Assembly: GCA_904419775.1 (NCBI GenBank)
Contig: CAJFSX010000001.1
Coordinates: 1-64,000 of the forward strand
Direction: 5' to 3'
Origin: Candidatus Pararuminococcus gallinarum
Lineage (GTDB): Bacteria > Bacillota > Clostridia > Oscillospirales > Ruminococcaceae
DNA: 64,000 nucleotides
A model generated the notes under the pieces. That model worked only from the letters and a program-made list of their open reading frames with translations. It was not told the DNA's origin and made no database searches. Positions 62,104 to 64,000 of the stretch are shown piece after piece (position 1 is the first letter of the stretch; the number at the start of each line of letters is the position of its first letter). Both the position numbers and the translations under genes were made by a program.

Positions 62104-62559
62104 ATGGCAGAAAAGCCGCGCAGCAAAATTTGGATGATCGCCGCCGTCGTACTGCTTTTGTTGACCCTGGTTCCCATTATCTCCTACGCCTTAGACGACC
62201 AGCTTTCGGGAGAGGACGCCCTGTCCCTGCGGGTTGCCGACGTCTATCGGATTTCGGTCCGCCATGGGGATGACTATTGGGAGGTCACCGACCCTGCCCA
62301 TGTGGCCACCTTGATGGAGGAGATCCAGGCCCTTTCCTTCCAGCGGCACATCTCCCTGGATGAGACTAGGACCTTGGGCAACACCATTATCGAGGTGGAG
62401 GCGCCGGGGCGGATGGAATTTATTTCAGAGGTGAACAACCGCTTTAGCCTGTATTATCACGTTCCCTTCCTTTCCTTCCTCACCACCTATTACGACGTGG
62501 AGGACACCGGCCAGCTCTCAGAAATTGTTGCCCTCTCTCAAACTTTATCCGACGAATAA
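62104..62559 (+). CDS. Membrane-anchored hypothetical protein
   Basis: 151 residues: a short basic cytoplasmic start (M-A-E-K-P-R-S-K), one membrane span (about 10-30), then an exported domain of about 120 residues with alternating strands and W-E-V-T-D-P. I do not recognise a family. I start at 62104, since GGAGG lies 9 nt upstream. It has its own promoter and terminator between the HEPN gene and ilvN. Confidence 0.75.
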   Translation: MAEKPRSKIWMIAAVVLLLLTLVPIISYALDDQLSGEDALSLRVADVYRISVRHGDDYWEVTDPAHVATLMEEIQALSFQRHISLDETRTLGNTIIEVEAPGRMEFISEVNNRFSLYYHVPFLSFLTTYYDVEDTGQLSEIVALSQTLSDE

Positions 62560-62560
62560 A

Positions 62561-62590
62561 AAGCCGTGCCCGGGAAGGCACGGTTTTTTT
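62561..62590 (+). terminator. Bidirectional terminator before ilvN
   Basis: A stem CCGTGCC/GGCACGG with T runs in both orientations; it closes both the 62.1-kb gene and the convergent ilvB-ilvN transcript. Confidence 0.75.
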
Positions 62591-62606
62591 GCGCTGAACA
62601 CGGCGC

Positions 62607-63101
62607 TTATTTTTTGTTGATGGTCAGTGCCCCTTTCTGCACGGCGATCAGGCCGGTGCGGGCCACCTCCAGGATGCGGTAGGGGGTGAGCAGATCCTCC
62701 AGCAGGGCGATTTGCTCGGCGGTATCGGTCATCTCCACAGTCAGAGTGGAGCGGGAGATGTCGATGATCTTGGCCCCCATAATCTTGCACAGGTCCATTA
62801 CCTCGCTGCGCTGGGAAATCTCGGTCTGGATCTTAAAAAGGACCAGTTCCCGGGTCACCAGCTCCTCCTCGGGGATGGTGCGGACCTTGATAACGTCGAT
62901 GAGCTTATTGAGCTGCTTTTCCACCTGCTCCACCGTGTAGTCGTTCCCCTCCACCACGATGGTCATCCGGGAAATGGTGGGGTCTTCGGTGATTCCCACC
63001 GCCAGGCTGTCAATGTTAAAGCCCCGCCGGGAAAACAGCCCCGACACCCGGGAAAGGACGCCGGAGTGGTTTTCCACCAGGACTGAAATGGTATGCTTCA
63101 T
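62607..63101 (-). CDS. ilvN: Acetolactate synthase, small regulatory subunit
   Basis: A 164-residue two-domain regulator giving valine feedback to IlvB. The N-terminal ACT domain reads H-T-I-S-V-L-V-E-N-H-S-G-V-L-S-R-V-S-G-L-F; the C-terminal half has the G-A-K-I-I-D-I-S type strand near 110. It is 19 nt downstream of ilvB, as in most branched-chain operons. Confidence 0.96.
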   Translation of the reverse strand: MKHTISVLVENHSGVLSRVSGLFSRRGFNIDSLAVGITEDPTISRMTIVVEGNDYTVEQVEKQLNKLIDVIKVRTIPEEELVTRELVLFKIQTEISQRSEVMDLCKIMGAKIIDISRSTLTVEMTDTAEQIALLEDLLTPYRILEVARTGLIAVQKGALTINKK

Positions 63102-63120
63102 CTTCTCTTCCGTCCTTTCT

Positions 63121-64000
63121 TTAGTGTGAAGGCTCGTCCGGCCGGACCAGGCACTGAAGCAGATAGGGGCCCGGATGGCGAAGCATCTCCTGGATGGCCT
63201 CTTCCGCCTGGCTCTGCTCCCGGATACTGGCGGCTTTTATGCCATAGGCCCCCGCAATCTTGATGTAATCCGGTCCGCCCTCCAGCCCTACAGCCATATA
63301 GTTGCCATGGTATAAATTCTTTTGCAGCTCCCGGATCATCCCCAGGCTGCCGTTTTTCATCAGGATAACCTTTACCGACAGGTTCTCCTGGCAGATGGTG
63401 GCCAGCTCCATCATCTGCATCTGAAAGGCGCCGTCTCCGCAGACCGCCACTACCGCCCGGCCCGGGTCGGCAAATTGGGCCCCAACTGCCGCCGGCAGGG
63501 AATAGCCCATGGTGCCCATCCCCCCTGTGGTGAGGAAACGGCCTCCCGGCCGGACATTGATGTTGTTGGCCGTCCAAATCTGGTTTTGTCCCACATCGGA
63601 GACCACCACCGCGTCATCGGGCAGGGCGGCGGAAAGCTGGCGAATCAGCTGCCGGGGATTGATATATCCCTCCCGGTCCTCCAGGTCAAAGGAAACCTCC
63701 TCCCGCCACTGGCGGACCTGGACCAGCCACTGGGAAAAGTCGGTGCCCGGCGTCATGTCGTAGAGGTGGTGGAGGATGTGCTTGGCATCTCCTACCAGGG
63801 GGATGGCGGTGCCCATATTTTTCCCGATCTCCGCCGGGTCGATATCGATATGGATTACCCGGGTCCGCTTTTCCAAAACGCCGGGAGTGGCTACCGCCCG
63901 ATCTCCCACCCGGGCGCCGATGATAATCAATAGGTCGGAGGCGTCAATGGCCCGGTTGGCCGCCCAGGTGCCATGGGTTCCCAGCATCCCAAGGTAGAGG
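63121..64000 (-). CDS. ilvB: Acetolactate synthase, large catalytic subunit (5' end missing)
   Basis: The C-terminal 293 residues or so of a TPP enzyme condensing pyruvate to acetolactate; the frame is open to the right edge, and the ATG at 63987 is internal. The TPP motif G-D-G-A-F-Q-M...N-G-S-L-G-M-I-R lies near the end. Upstream are D-L-L-I-I-I-G-A-R-V-G-D-R and H-I-D-I-D-P-A-E-I-G-K-N. Ends just before ilvN. Confidence 0.96.
   Translation of the reverse strand, partial: LYLGMLGTHGTWAANRAIDASDLLIIIGARVGDRAVATPGVLEKRTRVIHIDIDPAEIGKNMGTAIPLVGDAKHILHHLYDMTPGTDFSQWLVQVRQWREEVSFDLEDREGYINPRQLIRQLSAALPDDAVVVSDVGQNQIWTANNINVRPGGRFLTTGGMGTMGYSLPAAVGAQFADPGRAVVAVCGDGAFQMQMMELATICQENLSVKVILMKNGSLGMIRELQKNLYHGNYMAVGLEGGPDYIKIAGAYGIKAASIREQSQAEEAIQEMLRHPGPYLLQCLVRPDEPSH

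Overview
The window reads as the chromosome of an anaerobic, low-to-moderate GC Firmicute, most likely a Clostridia member related to the Oscillospiraceae/Ruminococcaceae gut bacteria. This rests on the complete S10-spc-alpha ribosomal operon with Firmicutes-type extras (a KOW protein between map and infA, zinc-type S14, S4 and L36), an archaeal/eukaryotic-type prolyl-tRNA synthetase, a GTP-dependent PEP carboxykinase, a sodium-pumping decarboxylase beta subunit, and Firmicutes-style promoters and terminators. The family is inferred from gene content only; no 16S gene is present.

Layout. Positions 1-2.3 kb hold the 5'-truncated end of a repetitive FIVAR/Ig-like surface protein, abutting the C-terminal half of an nrdG-like gene on the other strand. 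Both are cut at one point, so this is either a chimeric assembly joint or a real rearrangement. A peptide-binding lipoprotein follows (2.8-4.4 kb). From 4.6 to 20.2 kb a single leftward run encodes ribosomal proteins rpsJ to rplQ with secY, adk, map, infA and rpoA, starting from a promoter near 20.54 kb. Then come gldA, proS, and a small OadG-like peptide with a decarboxylase beta subunit (20.8-25 kb). The type II fatty-acid operon fabH-fabG-fabF-accB-fabZ-accC-accD-accA-acpP runs leftward from a promoter at 32.95 kb; fabD-aroE-aroK runs rightward from the same divergent region.

The most unusual part is 35.8-45.3 kb: ten leftward genes that look like a coenzyme F420 (deazaflavin) module. They comprise a PAS/HTH regulator, RidA, an NCS1 permease, an LLM-class oxidoreductase, an M24 (creatinase/prolidase-fold) hydrolase, a threonine-synthase-like PLP enzyme, a second (Mer-like) LLM oxidoreductase, an NADPH:F420 reductase, a RibU-like ECF substrate-binding component, and CofE (F420-0:glutamate ligase). 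My reading is that the NADPH:F420 reductase makes F420H2, the two LLM enzymes use it on an imported nitrogen compound, and the PLP enzyme, RidA and M24 protein process the product. CofE, translationally coupled to the ECF component, would finish or remodel a salvaged deazaflavin. The substrate is unknown and the early F420 genes (cofC, cofD, cofG/H) are not in the window.

The right third holds pckG, tsaD, rimI, polA, dusB, an HtrA-type protease, a VOC protein, a LexA-like regulator lacking its catalytic dyad, a glycosyltransferase/YfhO membrane pair, a YfbR-like nucleotidase, a degenerate MNT/HEPN pair, and ilvN with ilvB running off the right edge. Two intergenic loci (22.0 and 49.0-49.4 kb) share a GC-rich repeat family built on a 59-bp unit. 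No tRNA, rRNA, CRISPR array, insertion sequence or phage was seen.
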